NCBI GenBank assembly: GCA_903830945.1
Contig: CAIKVT010000023.1
Location: forward strand, 44,415-108,414
DNA from: an uncultured Elusimicrobia bacterium
GTDB taxonomy: Bacteria; Elusimicrobiota; Elusimicrobia; UBA1565; UBA9628
DNA length: 64,000 nt
Direction of reading: 5' to 3'
Notes under the pieces: generated by a model
What the model was told of the DNA's origin: nothing
What the model saw: the letters and a program-made list of their open reading frames with translations, nothing else
Databases searched by the model: none
Part shown: positions 7,989 through 17,322 of the stretch, in pieces
How the letters are laid out: each line of letters begins with the position of its first letter
Position numbering within the stretch: position 1 is the first letter of the stretch
Position numbers and translations under genes: made by a program

Positions 7989-9541
7989 CGGACCTTGAGC
8001 CGCAGCGTGTACTTATCACGGACGTTGTTCAAGTTGGGATCCGTGCCCTGAAGCTTGAGCCAATAAGTACCGGGTTCCAGCTCGCGGTCGAAAGAGAGCG
8101 GCTCTCCCACCTTGGCGGCGCTCTGGGCGAGGAGTTGCTTATTGTCCTGGTCGTAGAGTTCCGCGCGCCAGCGCACGTTGATGACTCCGGTCAAGTCGAA
8201 GACGATGTCCCCCTTCTGATACACGTTGAACATATAGAAGTCCACGTCGCCCTTGGGCGCGAGGTAACCGTCCACCGACTCGCCAACCTTGAAAGCCTGC
8301 GCGGTGGCCGTGCTATCGTTAGGCTCCCACTCCAACCCGGGCTGCCAGGGTGCCAAGGTCTTAGTCAAAGTGTAAGCGTTACGCGGGTCCGCCGCCTTGC
8401 CGCTCTTCTCCGTGACGACCAGATAACAAGTGGCGTTGCTCAGACCGAGGCCAGTGAGCACTTCCGGGGTCTCCTTGATGCCGTTGTCGATGACCTGGAG
8501 CGGCTGGCCGATGTCGTCGGTCACAGTAAGGATAAGGTCCAGACCTGGAACGGCGGAGAGGTCCGCGCGCAGGATGGTCCTGGCGCTGGTAGCCGCGTTG
8601 ACCCGGTACCAGTCCGCGTCTCCGGCCGGAGCAATGTGCCCGGTAATAGCCTCCTTGTCGAAGGGAGTCGCGTCGCCGCGCTGGTCGTTAGGCTCGAGCT
8701 CGGTGCGGCCTTCATAGGGACGCAGCTCGCTCAACAACTCAAAGAACACATCCGGGTTGCCCATGCGCGGGCCGCGCCGCCGCAGGCGCAGGAAATACTG
8801 CGCCGGGCCCCGGATGCCGAAATCCTTGAAGCTCAAGCCCTGTCCCGCGCCCTCGCCCGAGATCTCCTTGAGCTTATAGCCGTTGACGTCATAGAACTCA
8901 AGCACCGGATCGACGGTGGGCACGCCGCTGAGGTCCAGGTCGAGTGTGAACGCCCCCGCCCGCTCCACTTTGACCGCAAACCAATCCTCCTCGGCCTGGT
9001 CCGCCGTCTCGAAGCGCAGGTTGCTGATCGGGTAGTAATGCCCGCGGGTGACGCCGTTGAGCTCGAGCGGGCTGGCCATCAGTTGGGTTTCGTTGGGCTT
9101 GAGCTCCCGGCCGGCGGCGGATTCCAGCTTGGCGCTCAGGACATATTTCTGCGTCGGATTATCGGCCTTGGGATTTTTATTTGAGAGGACCACATAATAG
9201 TCGCCCCGGATGACGCCCAGGTCCGTCGCGACCTCATCGCCACCCACGCCGGTCTCATCGACGCGCATGAGCTCGCGGCCGTCATGATCCCGGAAGCTCA
9301 GGACGAAATCAATATCGCGGATGCCGCCGACATGCAGGCTCAGCACCCCGCTGTCGCGCGCGATGGCGACCTTGTACCAATCCACGTCGTCCGGACGCGA
9401 GAGCGTGCCCTGCGCGCGGCCGTTGGCGGGCAGTCGGCTGGCATGGGCCATATCCTCATTGGGCTCGGTCTCCTGGACGACCGGGCTGCAGGCCGCGAGA
9501 ACGGCCGCAGATAAGGCGATGGGCAGGAAGCGCCGGATCAT
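7985..9541 (-). CDS. Lipoprotein with four pre-peptidase C-terminal (PPC)-like beta-sandwich repeats
   Basis: Predicted lipoprotein of 518 residues with a lipobox at Cys18 (LAAC). The mature protein is four tandem repeats of about 120 residues, starting near residues 24, 146, 281 and 404. Each opens with an E-x-x-PN-(E/D) signature (ETEPNED, ELKPNET, ELEPNDQ, EWEPNDS), has a central D-x-D-(W/F)-(Y/F) element (the second repeat has EEDWF) and ends in a Y-x-L strand. This is the PPC domain pattern, normally found at the C termini of secreted proteases and used for sorting or binding. Here there is no protease domain, so the protein looks like a pure binding or scaffold protein on the outer membrane or periplasmic face. 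It shares a 4-base overlap with the small lipoprotein downstream and is 18 bases beyond the penicillin-binding protein gene. Confidence 0.75.
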   Translation of the reverse strand: MIRRFLPIALSAAVLAACSPVVQETEPNEDMAHASRLPANGRAQGTLSRPDDVDWYKVAIARDSGVLSLHVGGIRDIDFVLSFRDHDGRELMRVDETGVGGDEVATDLGVIRGDYYVVLSNKNPKADNPTQKYVLSAKLESAAGRELKPNETQLMASPLELNGVTRGHYYPISNLRFETADQAEEDWFAVKVERAGAFTLDLDLSGVPTVDPVLEFYDVNGYKLKEISGEGAGQGLSFKDFGIRGPAQYFLRLRRRGPRMGNPDVFFELLSELRPYEGRTELEPNDQRGDATPFDKEAITGHIAPAGDADWYRVNAATSARTILRADLSAVPGLDLILTVTDDIGQPLQVIDNGIKETPEVLTGLGLSNATCYLVVTEKSGKAADPRNAYTLTKTLAPWQPGLEWEPNDSTATAQAFKVGESVDGYLAPKGDVDFYMFNVYQKGDIVFDLTGVINVRWRAELYDQDNKQLLAQSAAKVGEPLSFDRELEPGTYWLKLQGTDPNLNNVRDKYTLRLKVR

Positions 9542-9559
9542 GGATGGATGCCTCAGATT

Positions 9560-11539
9560 CTAATTAAACGATTTTGTGGGGCGATTGCGATAGACGGCCT
9601 TGACGAAATTCATCCAGATCGGGGCGGCGAACTTGCCCCCGGTCTCGCCGTGGCCCAGAGGAATGCGCATGTCGTCGTGACCGACCCAGACCGCGGCGGC
9701 GAGGTCCGGGGTGACGCCCGCGAACCACGCGTCGCGGTACTCGTTGGTCGTGCCGGTCTTTCCCGCGGCAGGCAGGTTGAAGCCCGTCTGCCGGGCCGCG
9801 CCGCGTGCCGTGCCCTCCGGGCCGAAGACTCCCTGCATGATCGAGACCATGATCGCGCAGGTCGCGGAACTCAACACGACCTGGGACTGCGCCCCCTGCA
9901 TTCCTCCGGCCTTGACCACGACGCCGTCGCGATCCTCTATGGAGACGATGTAATAAGGCCGCACGGTCTTGGCTCCGTTGACGAACAGTGAGTAGGCGCC
10001 GGCGAGCTGCAAGGGCGAGAGGTCCGCCGTGCCCAAGGCCAAGGTAAGGTTGCGGGGCCAGTCCTGGCACGGGATGCCCGTGGCGTCCGAGAGGAGCTTG
10101 ATGACCGCGTCGATGTCGCTGGATTCGAGGAGCTTGATGGCGACTGAATTGAGAGAACGACGCAAGGCTTCGGCCAGGGTGACCTCGCCGAAGTATTTCC
10201 GATCGTAGTTCTGGGGCGCCCAGACGCGGCCGCCCCAGCGGTACTTGACCGGGGCGTCGAGCATACGGTCCTCGGGCTTGAACCGGCCCGACTCGAAAGC
10301 CGTGGCGTAGACGAAGGGCTTGATCGCGGAACCCACGGGCCGGGCGATATCCATAGCCCGGTTAAGCTGGTCCGAGAAGTTGAAGCCCGAACCACCGACC
10401 AAGGCCAGGATGGCGCCATCCGTTGGACGCACCGCGGCCAGGCCGCCCACCACCTTGGCCGTCCCTGTGGAAAGCTCGCGGTTGACCGCGGCCAAGCCGT
10501 CGCGGACCGCCGACTGCGCCGCTTTCTGGACTTCGAGGTCGAAGGTGGTGCGCACGCGCAGGCCGCCCTTCAAGATGCGCTCCTTGTCGAAGTCCTTCTC
10601 CAGGGCCCGGCGCACGGTCTCCACGAGATAGGGAGCCTCGTTGACATTCATGCGCCAAAAGGAGGTTTCAGGAGCCTTGAGCCGAGCATCCATGGTCGCC
10701 CAGAAATCGTTCCAGTAGCGCTCCACGGCCGAGGCCGGAATGTAATGGAGTTTGGCCATGCGCACGAGCACGATGTGCTGCCGGGCCTTGGCCAGGTCGG
10801 GATGCTCATAAGGCGAGAAGCGGATGGGGCTGTTGACGATGCCGGCCAGCAGGGCGCATTCGCCGAGCTCGAGGTCCCGGGCGGACTTGCCGAAGTAGAA
10901 ACGGGCCGCGGACTCGACGCCGAAACAACCGTGGCCGAAGTAGGCGAAGTCGAGATACATCAGCAGGATCTGGTCCTTGGTGAACTTCTCCTCGAACTTA
11001 CGGGCGCAGAAGGCCTCGAAGATCTTGCGGCCGAGGGTCTTCTTGCGGGTGGTGAACATGAGCTTGGCCAGCTGCTGGGTGATGGTGCTGCCGCCCTGGG
11101 CCAGGCGCATATGGCGCAGGTTGGCGAGCATGGCCCGGGTCGTGGCGCGGTAGTTGATTCCGTGGTGCTGGTAGAAGGTGCCGTCCTCGGTGGCGACTAA
11201 GGCTTTCTTGAGGAAGGCGGGGATGTCGTCGGGGCTGCGCACGGAGAGGGCTTTCTCGCTGGAGAACTCGCCGATGAGGCGGCCGGAGGAGTCGTAGATG
11301 CGGGTGGGGACGGCTTCGACGCTGAGCTTGGAGGCCATATAGGGGACTTCGAAAACCTCGTCGCCGGAAAGGAGATACTGCTCGCGGTTGGGAGTGGTGA
11401 TGTTGAGGTAGTATTGGTCCATCTTCTCGACGATAGATCGCTCGAGGTGGTGGTAAGTCCACCAGCCGTAAAGGAACATGCCCGCGGCCACGAGGGGGCC
11501 GAACAGGAGAGCGGCCAGGAGCGCGAGGATTGCGCGCAT
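9560..11539 (-). CDS. Class A bifunctional penicillin-binding protein (PBP1-type)
   Basis: Peptidoglycan synthase of 659 residues. Residues 5-27 form a membrane anchor; the GT51 glycosyltransferase domain follows with catalytic Glu118 in ATEDGTFYQHHG, then GGSTITQQLAKLMF and KFTKDQILLMYLD. The transpeptidase domain has the acylated Ser404 in GSAIKPF (SxxK), SLN as the second motif, and AGKTGTTNEYRDAWF as the KTG motif. All catalytic residues are present, so it should polymerise glycan strands and cross-link peptides. It is shorter than PBP1A of enterobacteria and lacks a large OB insert. The two lipoprotein genes follow on the same strand; lipoprotein activators of class A PBPs are known in other bacteria, but a link here is speculation. 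Confidence 0.9.
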   Translation of the reverse strand: MRAILALLAALLFGPLVAAGMFLYGWWTYHHLERSIVEKMDQYYLNITTPNREQYLLSGDEVFEVPYMASKLSVEAVPTRIYDSSGRLIGEFSSEKALSVRSPDDIPAFLKKALVATEDGTFYQHHGINYRATTRAMLANLRHMRLAQGGSTITQQLAKLMFTTRKKTLGRKIFEAFCARKFEEKFTKDQILLMYLDFAYFGHGCFGVESAARFYFGKSARDLELGECALLAGIVNSPIRFSPYEHPDLAKARQHIVLVRMAKLHYIPASAVERYWNDFWATMDARLKAPETSFWRMNVNEAPYLVETVRRALEKDFDKERILKGGLRVRTTFDLEVQKAAQSAVRDGLAAVNRELSTGTAKVVGGLAAVRPTDGAILALVGGSGFNFSDQLNRAMDIARPVGSAIKPFVYATAFESGRFKPEDRMLDAPVKYRWGGRVWAPQNYDRKYFGEVTLAEALRRSLNSVAIKLLESSDIDAVIKLLSDATGIPCQDWPRNLTLALGTADLSPLQLAGAYSLFVNGAKTVRPYYIVSIEDRDGVVVKAGGMQGAQSQVVLSSATCAIMVSIMQGVFGPEGTARGAARQTGFNLPAAGKTGTTNEYRDAWFAGVTPDLAAAVWVGHDDMRIPLGHGETGGKFAAPIWMNFVKAVYRNRPTKSFN

Positions 11540-11593
11540 GATGCGACTACCTGATCGCAGGAAGCATAACGTCGGCTGCCTAAGCGCCTCCGG

Positions 11594-12481
11594 TCACTGC
11601 GGCAGGGCCCAGTCGGCCGTGGCCACGCCCATCAGCGTCTTGCCGTCGGCCGCGTAGACCAAGAGCGAGTGAGTCACCATAAAGATCTCCGCGCCCTCCG
11701 CGTCGAAATAGGGCTGCGTCCAGGCTCCGCCTGCGGCCGCCTGGGCGTACCAATCCGCCGCGGTATAATCAGCCGACGACAGATCCTTCTGCCGAAGGTC
11801 ATCGCCGGAGCGGAAGACGTAAGGCGCGGCTTTGACGCCCCCGACCGGAGCGAAAGCAAAGGCGCTGCCCGCGATCTTCGGGTTCTTCTTCAGGAAATCC
11901 TTGAGCTTGCCGAAAGCCTGCCCCTTGCTCAACGGCCGCCCCTTGAGCTGGGCGGCGAAACGGCCCAGAGCGGCCTCGACCTGCTTCTTCTCTTGGGGCG
12001 AGGGCAGCGTGGCGGCCGACTCATGCGAATGAATGACCTTCCACTGGCCGTCAACCCTCTGCCACAGCCAGGTCTCGGCCAGTGCCTGCTCCGTGACCCG
12101 ACCATCCTTCCAGTCTATCCTGCCCGTGCCCCAGCCCAGCCACAAGGCGGCGTCCGGGCCCAAGACCTTGACGTCGGTGTGCGTCAAACGGATGGATTGG
12201 GATTTGGCTTGGCCGTAGGCCTGGCGAAAGAAAGGAATGAGCGCGTCCCGAGTGAAGGGCTGAAAGCCGAAGAAGAACACGGCCTTCTGGTCATGGCTCA
12301 GCGGCGCGAAGATCTGCTCCACATCCATTTTCTCCGCGCTGCGCATCACCGCGTCCATCATACCGCTGACCGCGGATCTGACCGCGGCCTCATCCTGTGC
12401 CGCCGCGGATTGAACTACGCCCTGGGCGCATAGCGGGCATGCCGCCATGACGGCCAACCCTAAAATAATTATATTTTTCAT
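11594..12481 (-). CDS. Secreted NTF2-like domain protein with a Cache-like C-terminal half
   Basis: Exported protein of 295 residues with a cleavable-looking signal (residues 1-19, PLCAQ). Residues 30-160 have the cone-fold pattern of SnoaL/DUF4440 NTF2-like proteins: FAPLSHDQKAVFFFGFQPF, then AALWLGWGTGRI and a WLWQRVDGQWKVIHSHES strand pair, typical of nuclear-transport-factor-like domains. Residues 180-295 resemble a periplasmic single Cache fold (YAQAAAGGAWTQPYFD ... MVTHSLLVYAADGKTLMGVATADW). I know of no characterised protein with this pair; the arrangement suggests small-molecule binding in the periplasm. It is separated from the glucan phosphorylase by 36 bases on the same strand and could be its co-transcribed follower. 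Confidence 0.6.
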   Translation of the reverse strand: MKNIIILGLAVMAACPLCAQGVVQSAAAQDEAAVRSAVSGMMDAVMRSAEKMDVEQIFAPLSHDQKAVFFFGFQPFTRDALIPFFRQAYGQAKSQSIRLTHTDVKVLGPDAALWLGWGTGRIDWKDGRVTEQALAETWLWQRVDGQWKVIHSHESAATLPSPQEKKQVEAALGRFAAQLKGRPLSKGQAFGKLKDFLKKNPKIAGSAFAFAPVGGVKAAPYVFRSGDDLRQKDLSSADYTAADWYAQAAAGGAWTQPYFDAEGAEIFMVTHSLLVYAADGKTLMGVATADWALPQ

Positions 12482-12517
12482 ATCGTCTCTCCTCGCTCCA
12501 ATAAGATCACGCGCCTA

Positions 12518-14680
12518 TCAGATCCCCACCTGCGCGGTCGTCCGGGCGCTCGCCGCCTGCGGCGCGGCCTCCGGCCCGTAGAACATCTTCACGTAGTCCT
12601 TGACCATCCGGTTGCCGCAGAAGCGCGGCGCCACGGTCTTGATGGACTCCTTCATCACCTTGATCCAGCCGTGCGGTATCCCGTCCGGCCCGCGCTCGTA
12701 GAAGAGCGGCACGATCTTCTTCTCCAGAGTCTGGTAGATGTCCTCCGCGTCCGCGGCATCCGCCGCATCGCCCGAGCCCCGGCCGCCGGAAGCGCCGATG
12801 GCCCAGCCGTTGACTCCGTTGTAGCCTTCCTCCCACCAGCCGTCTAGAACAGAGAGGCTCGGCACGCCGTTGACCGCGGCCTTGATGCCGCTGGTGCCGC
12901 AGGCCTCCAGAGGCGCCAGGGGATTGTTGAGCCAAAGGTCGCATCCCTGCACGAAGTAGCGGGCCACGTGCATGTCATAGTCTTCCACGAACACGATGCG
13001 GCCGCCGAAGGATGGGTCCTTGGCCAGATGATAGATCTGCTGAATAAGGGCCTTGCCCGAGTCGTCTGCCGGATGGGACTTGCCCGCGAAAACCAGCTGG
13101 ATCGGCCGCCAATGGTCCAAGAGCAAACCTTTCAAGCGCGCCAGGTCGCGCAGGATCAAAGTCGCTCGCTTGTAACCCGCGAAGCGTCGGGCGAACCCGA
13201 TGGTCAACGCCTGCGGGTCCAAGAGCGCCCCCTGGGTCAGCAGCTGGGACGCCTCGGCGTTCCGCGAGATCCAGCGGTCCCTAGCCCGATCGCGCAGGAG
13301 CTTGAAAAGCTCTTCCTTGTTGCGCATGTGCGCCCGCCAAATCTCCTCGTCCGGGATGCCCGCGACCTGGGCCCAGACCGCGACGTCGTCCTGTTTCTCC
13401 GGCCAATCGCGGCCTAGATACTTAAAAAAAGTCCAGCCCAGGTCCTGCTGCAACCAAGTGGAGAGGTGGACGCCGTTGGTGACGTGTCCGATCGGCACAT
13501 CATCTTCTTTCTTCTCCGGCCAGAGCTTGGTCCACATATGGCGCGAAACGATGCCATGGCGCTTGCTTACGCCGTTGCGCTGGCCCGACATCTTGAGCGC
13601 CAGGGAGGTCATGTTCCAGCCCGCTTGGCCCGGGACCCGCCCCAACTCCAAGAACTGCTCCTGGCCCAGACCGAGCTCGCTCCAGTACCTATTGAAGTAC
13701 TCGGTGACCAGACCTTCGGAGAACACGTCGTGTCCGGCTTCGACCGGGGTATGCGTGGTGAAGACCGAACGGCCAGCCACGTCGCGGGCCGCGTCCTCGA
13801 AAGACTTGCCCGCCGCCACAGCTTCACGAACCAACTCCAGGAACATGAAGGCGGAGTGCCCCTCGTTGACATGATAATGCTCGGCGGGAATGTTCAGAGC
13901 GCGCAAGAGGCGCACCCCGCCGATACCCAGGAGTATCTCCTGCCGCAGGCGCATGGTGCGGTCGCCGCCGTAGAGCCGGCCGGAGATCTCCCGGTCCTGG
14001 GCGGAATTGCCTTCCACGTGCGTGTCCATGAGGAACAACCGCACGCGGCCCACCACGATCTCCCAGACCGCCACCTGGAGGTTGAGCGGCCCCAGGTTGA
14101 AGTTCATGAGGAAATTGTCTCCGCTGGGCGTCATGACCGGACGAATGGGCGAGACGCTCCAGTCGATCTGCTCGTAGACGTTCTGCTGCCAGCCGTCCAC
14201 GCTGATGCGTTGCTGCACATAGCCCTGCGGATACATGAAGCCCAGCCCGACCAAGGGCACGCCCAGGTCCGACGCTGTCTTACAGTGGTCCCCGGCCAGG
14301 ATGCCCAAGCCGCCGGAGTAGATGCGCAGGGAGTTGTGCACCCCGAACTCGGCCGAGAAATAGGCGACGCGCTTTCCCTTGGCCTGCGGGTACTTGCGGG
14401 CGAACCACGTGTACTGGTCTTCCAGGTACTCATCGAAGATCCGGATGACCGAATCGTAGCGGGACAGGAAGCCCTCGTCCGCGGCGAGCTGATGCAAGCG
14501 GGGCAGGCTGCTCTGCAGAAGGAGCACCGGATTATGGTAGGTGGTACGCCAAAGGTTACGGTCGATCTCCTTAAACAAGGCCCGAGCCTCCGGATGCCAG
14601 CTCCACCAGAGATTATAAACGAGGTCCTTCAAACGGGCCACGCGTTCCGGCACCTGCCACTGCTTATAGGGATCGTTCAT
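12518..14680 (-). CDS. glgP: Alpha-glucan (glycogen/maltodextrin) phosphorylase
   Basis: PLP-dependent phosphorylase of 720 residues releasing glucose-1-phosphate from alpha-1,4-glucans. The N terminus (YNLWWSWHPEARALFKEID) is the DUF3417 module found in the alpha-glucan phosphorylase subfamily of bacteria and archaea, which is shorter and less regulated than the muscle-type enzyme. The glycosyltransferase core shows AYFSAEFGVHNSLRIYSGGL, HVTNGVHLSTW, IGFARRFAGYKRATLIL, FAGKSHPAD, and the C-terminal GTSGIKAAVNGVPSLSVLDG region that carries the PLP-anchoring lysine. It gives the cell a route to mobilise stored glycogen for fermentation, feeding the NADH and ferredoxin that the hydrogenases later in the window consume. 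Confidence 0.92.
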   Translation of the reverse strand: MNDPYKQWQVPERVARLKDLVYNLWWSWHPEARALFKEIDRNLWRTTYHNPVLLLQSSLPRLHQLAADEGFLSRYDSVIRIFDEYLEDQYTWFARKYPQAKGKRVAYFSAEFGVHNSLRIYSGGLGILAGDHCKTASDLGVPLVGLGFMYPQGYVQQRISVDGWQQNVYEQIDWSVSPIRPVMTPSGDNFLMNFNLGPLNLQVAVWEIVVGRVRLFLMDTHVEGNSAQDREISGRLYGGDRTMRLRQEILLGIGGVRLLRALNIPAEHYHVNEGHSAFMFLELVREAVAAGKSFEDAARDVAGRSVFTTHTPVEAGHDVFSEGLVTEYFNRYWSELGLGQEQFLELGRVPGQAGWNMTSLALKMSGQRNGVSKRHGIVSRHMWTKLWPEKKEDDVPIGHVTNGVHLSTWLQQDLGWTFFKYLGRDWPEKQDDVAVWAQVAGIPDEEIWRAHMRNKEELFKLLRDRARDRWISRNAEASQLLTQGALLDPQALTIGFARRFAGYKRATLILRDLARLKGLLLDHWRPIQLVFAGKSHPADDSGKALIQQIYHLAKDPSFGGRIVFVEDYDMHVARYFVQGCDLWLNNPLAPLEACGTSGIKAAVNGVPSLSVLDGWWEEGYNGVNGWAIGASGGRGSGDAADAADAEDIYQTLEKKIVPLFYERGPDGIPHGWIKVMKESIKTVAPRFCGNRMVKDYVKMFYGPEAAPQAASARTTAQVGI

Positions 14681-14807
14681 TTAGATCCGCCTCATGGTCG
14701 GACAAGGATTCTACCAAAATTCATCCTGCCATGATGGTGCGGCGCAAACATTGAGCCCACGACGGAAAATTGGTACCATCCGTCACGGATTAGACCCCTC
14801 CCTAGCG

Positions 14808-15641
14808 ATGATAAAGAAAATTTTGCGGGAGACCGGGCCGGTCGTAAGAGTGGCGCTGCGCGCGTCATGGATAGCTCTGATGGTTTTCCTGACGTCTCCC
14901 GGCCGCGCCGAGAAGCCCGGGCTATCGGGGCTCCTCCGAGAGCCGCCCGCGGTCGCAGCCCAAGCCGCGGTAAGAACCCTGCCGGCCGAGGCCCAGGTCG
15001 AGCTCTTCACCCTCTACGCACGCTACAACGACGTGGTGTCCAAGCGCCGGGATGAGGGGTGGCGGGCCGGGCTGCTCAGCGACGAAGGCACCAAGACTTC
15101 TCAGTACGACTCGCTCCCGGCACGGCAACTTGAGGAAGCCATCCGTAACCGCGAAATCGAGATCAAGACGCTGACCAAGCGACTGAAGCCGCCGGGCCCC
15201 GAGATTGAAACGCGCCTAAGCCGGAAGCTCGAGTCCGCACAGCTCCGCCTCACCGCCCTGCGCGACGCACTGGCTCGCTCGGAAGGCACCTGCCAGGACT
15301 GGTCGGATCTCGTGTGGGCCGAACTGGGACGCCTGAAACCCGAGCATTGGTCGGTCCGCGACCAACAACGCACGGCGCGCCCCTTCCACACCGGCGCCAT
15401 GCTCTGCTCCCCGCCAGCCTCGGAGCAGGAAAACGCCTGCTCGGACTCGACGCCCGGCCGTTGCCTCGATGCGGGACGCCGGGTCTGCCTTGTCTTCGAC
15501 CCCTGGCAACGGGGCCAAGCGGACGTCTACGACTTTGGAGCCTGGGACCAGGACCTCTTCGCCAGCCGCGTGCCCGCGGACTTTTTCCTGCACGAACTCC
15601 CGGAACAGAAGCCGGTGCGCCCCCCCCAGGCCAAGAGATGA
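14808..15641 (+). CDS. Exported coiled-coil protein of unknown function
   Basis: Unrecognised protein of 277 residues. I start it at the ATG at 14808 because it gives a signal-peptide-like N terminus (basic start, then VALRASWIALMVFL and a cleavage-like region near residue 34). Residues 90-160 are charged and helical (coiled coil), then a Cys-containing C-terminal domain has CQDWSDLVWAELGRL, six more cysteines that could form disulfides in the periplasm, and a VCLVFDPWQRGQADVYDFGAWDQDLF segment split by acidic residues. It shares a 4-base overlap with the following gene, so they form a pair. Confidence 0.55.
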   Translation: MIKKILRETGPVVRVALRASWIALMVFLTSPGRAEKPGLSGLLREPPAVAAQAAVRTLPAEAQVELFTLYARYNDVVSKRRDEGWRAGLLSDEGTKTSQYDSLPARQLEEAIRNREIEIKTLTKRLKPPGPEIETRLSRKLESAQLRLTALRDALARSEGTCQDWSDLVWAELGRLKPEHWSVRDQQRTARPFHTGAMLCSPPASEQENACSDSTPGRCLDAGRRVCLVFDPWQRGQADVYDFGAWDQDLFASRVPADFFLHELPEQKPVRPPQAKR

Positions 15642-16303
15642 CCGGCTCCCCCGAATCCGATTCCACGCCGCAGCTGATCATCGTCGCCAGGCTCGCGGAA
15701 TACTGCCAGTTCCGCACCATCCAAAAATATGAGGCCGATCCCTGGGAGTTCATGCTGCGCAAGCTCCAGGAGACCGAAGAGCCGCTGACCGCGTTTAAGA
15801 GCGATCTCTTCAGAACGACCCGAGAGCGCCTATTGACCGAACTCGAAACCGGCGGCCTGAGCGCGGAGCGCTGTTCCGACTACCGGCTGCTTTTTGAGTG
15901 CCTGCTCTGCGCCGGGGATTTCGCGGACGCGGCCATCCACCTATCCCCCAGCGCGCCCAACCAAGCCGAGTCCCTCCGCCAGGTCCTGGCGCAGATCCAA
16001 CCCGCCTCCCTCTTCGTCGAGGAACGCAAGCCCGCGGAGCAGAGGAGCCCATCCTGGGACAAGCTCGTGAGCGGACTCTCCCACCGCCTCGAACTCGACC
16101 ACCTGGGCACGGTCATGGTGCGCAAGCCTCCGACGGCGCAGCGCAAGGCCATGGTCTTGCGCCGGGTGCGGCGCAATGTCGCCGAATACTGCTGCGTGGT
16201 GCGCATCCCCACCAAAACCCAAGACACCTTCACGTCCTTCATGCTGCCGCGCATAGAGGCGCTCATCGCGGCCAATCTGCGCTTCCTGCTAAAATTCCGC
16301 TGA
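15638..16303 (+). CDS. Protein of unknown function
   Basis: Unrecognised soluble protein of 221 residues. It starts at the ATG overlapping the previous stop by 4 bases. The N-terminal two thirds look helical; the C-terminal part (GTVMVRKPPTAQRKAMVLRR ... FMLPRIEALIAANLRFLLKFR) is basic. No signal peptide, no membrane segment and no catalytic motif that I recognise. The tight coupling to an exported partner is the only clue to function. Confidence 0.5.
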   Translation: MTGSPESDSTPQLIIVARLAEYCQFRTIQKYEADPWEFMLRKLQETEEPLTAFKSDLFRTTRERLLTELETGGLSAERCSDYRLLFECLLCAGDFADAAIHLSPSAPNQAESLRQVLAQIQPASLFVEERKPAEQRSPSWDKLVSGLSHRLELDHLGTVMVRKPPTAQRKAMVLRRVRRNVAEYCCVVRIPTKTQDTFTSFMLPRIEALIAANLRFLLKFR

Positions 16304-16347
16304 CCGCGCGCCTAAGGAACGCCGTCGCGCGACTCCAGCCCTATGCC

Positions 16348-17322
16348 TTAAGAGCAGGAGAAGAAATCTTCAATCATCCGACGAATGAGCCCGACGTCCA
16401 TCGTGGCATAGACCCCGGTGCGGAAGGTCTTGGCGCCGGGCAACCCCGCCGTGTACCAGGCTCCGATGCGCCGGAAGTTCAGAGCGGCCTGGCGCTCACC
16501 CCGATGCTCCACCTCCAAGTCAAAATGTTCCAGAAGCGCGATACGGCGAGATTGAAGGTCAGGGGCCTGCAGCCCGCCCTCCTCGCCCTCCCAGGCCTGG
16601 TGCACCTGCCGGTATAACCAAGGATTGCCGAGGCCGCCCCTCCCCACCATGACTCCAGCGCAGGAACTCTCTTCCCGCAGGCGCAAAGCATCCGCCGGGG
16701 CACGCACGTCCCCATTGCCGATGACCGGGATGGAGACGGCCTTGCAGACCATGCCAACCGCCCGATTGTCAGAGGTCCCGCCATAACCCTGCTTCTGCGT
16801 GCGCCCGTGCACGGTGATCGCGTCCAAACCCTGGGCCTGCGCCCGCCGCGCCAATTCCACGGCCTCAAGGCCGCTCTCATCAGCGAAACCCTTGCGCGTC
16901 TTGACCGTCAGCGGCAGCGCGACCGCCCGGCGCACCGCGACGAAAATGCGCTCCGCCAGGTCCGGGTCCTTCAGGAGCGCCGCGCCTTCACCATTGGAAA
17001 CCACCTTCTTGACGGGGCAACCGAAATTGAGATCGATAAGGTCGAAGCCCATCTCCGCGAGCATGGCCGCGGCCTCGGCCAGCCGGGCCGGGTCCTTACC
17101 TAGGAGCTGCGCTCCCAGAGGCCGATCCTCGGGCACGGTCTTGAGTACATCCAAAGTCTTGCGGTTGTGGCGCAGCAAGGACGGCGCAGAGATCATCTCC
17201 GTGAAAGCGAAGGCCAGCCCCCTCCGGCGGGAGACCAGGCGCAATGGCAGATCCGAACAGTCCGCCATGGGCGACTGCAGCACAGCCGAGGTCAGGCTCA
17301 GGGCACCTAGCCGCAGACTCAT
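16348..17322 (-). CDS. dusB: tRNA-dihydrouridine synthase, DusB-like
   Basis: FMN- and NADPH-dependent enzyme that reduces uridines in the tRNA D-loop; 324 residues. It has the TIM-barrel signatures LQSPMADCSDLPLR, AQLLGKDPARLAEAA, the catalytic cysteine in DLNFGCPVKKVVSNGEGAAL, LTVKTRKGF, ITVHGRTQKQGYGGTSD, IPVIGNGDVRAPADAL and GVMVGRGGLGNPWLY. The NFGCP-(V)-KKV context is that of the DusB branch. Its start is directly adjacent to the stop of the upstream glycosyltransferase gene (TAA at 17323-17325), so the two are co-transcribed, although there is no functional link that I know. Confidence 0.88.
   Translation of the reverse strand: MSLRLGALSLTSAVLQSPMADCSDLPLRLVSRRRGLAFAFTEMISAPSLLRHNRKTLDVLKTVPEDRPLGAQLLGKDPARLAEAAAMLAEMGFDLIDLNFGCPVKKVVSNGEGAALLKDPDLAERIFVAVRRAVALPLTVKTRKGFADESGLEAVELARRAQAQGLDAITVHGRTQKQGYGGTSDNRAVGMVCKAVSIPVIGNGDVRAPADALRLREESSCAGVMVGRGGLGNPWLYRQVHQAWEGEEGGLQAPDLQSRRIALLEHFDLEVEHRGERQAALNFRRIGAWYTAGLPGAKTFRTGVYATMDVGLIRRMIEDFFSCS

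Noticed and set aside
12968..14734. Long plus-strand open frame opposite glgP (422 codons)
   Set aside because: No family resemblance, and the phosphorylase on the other strand is complete.
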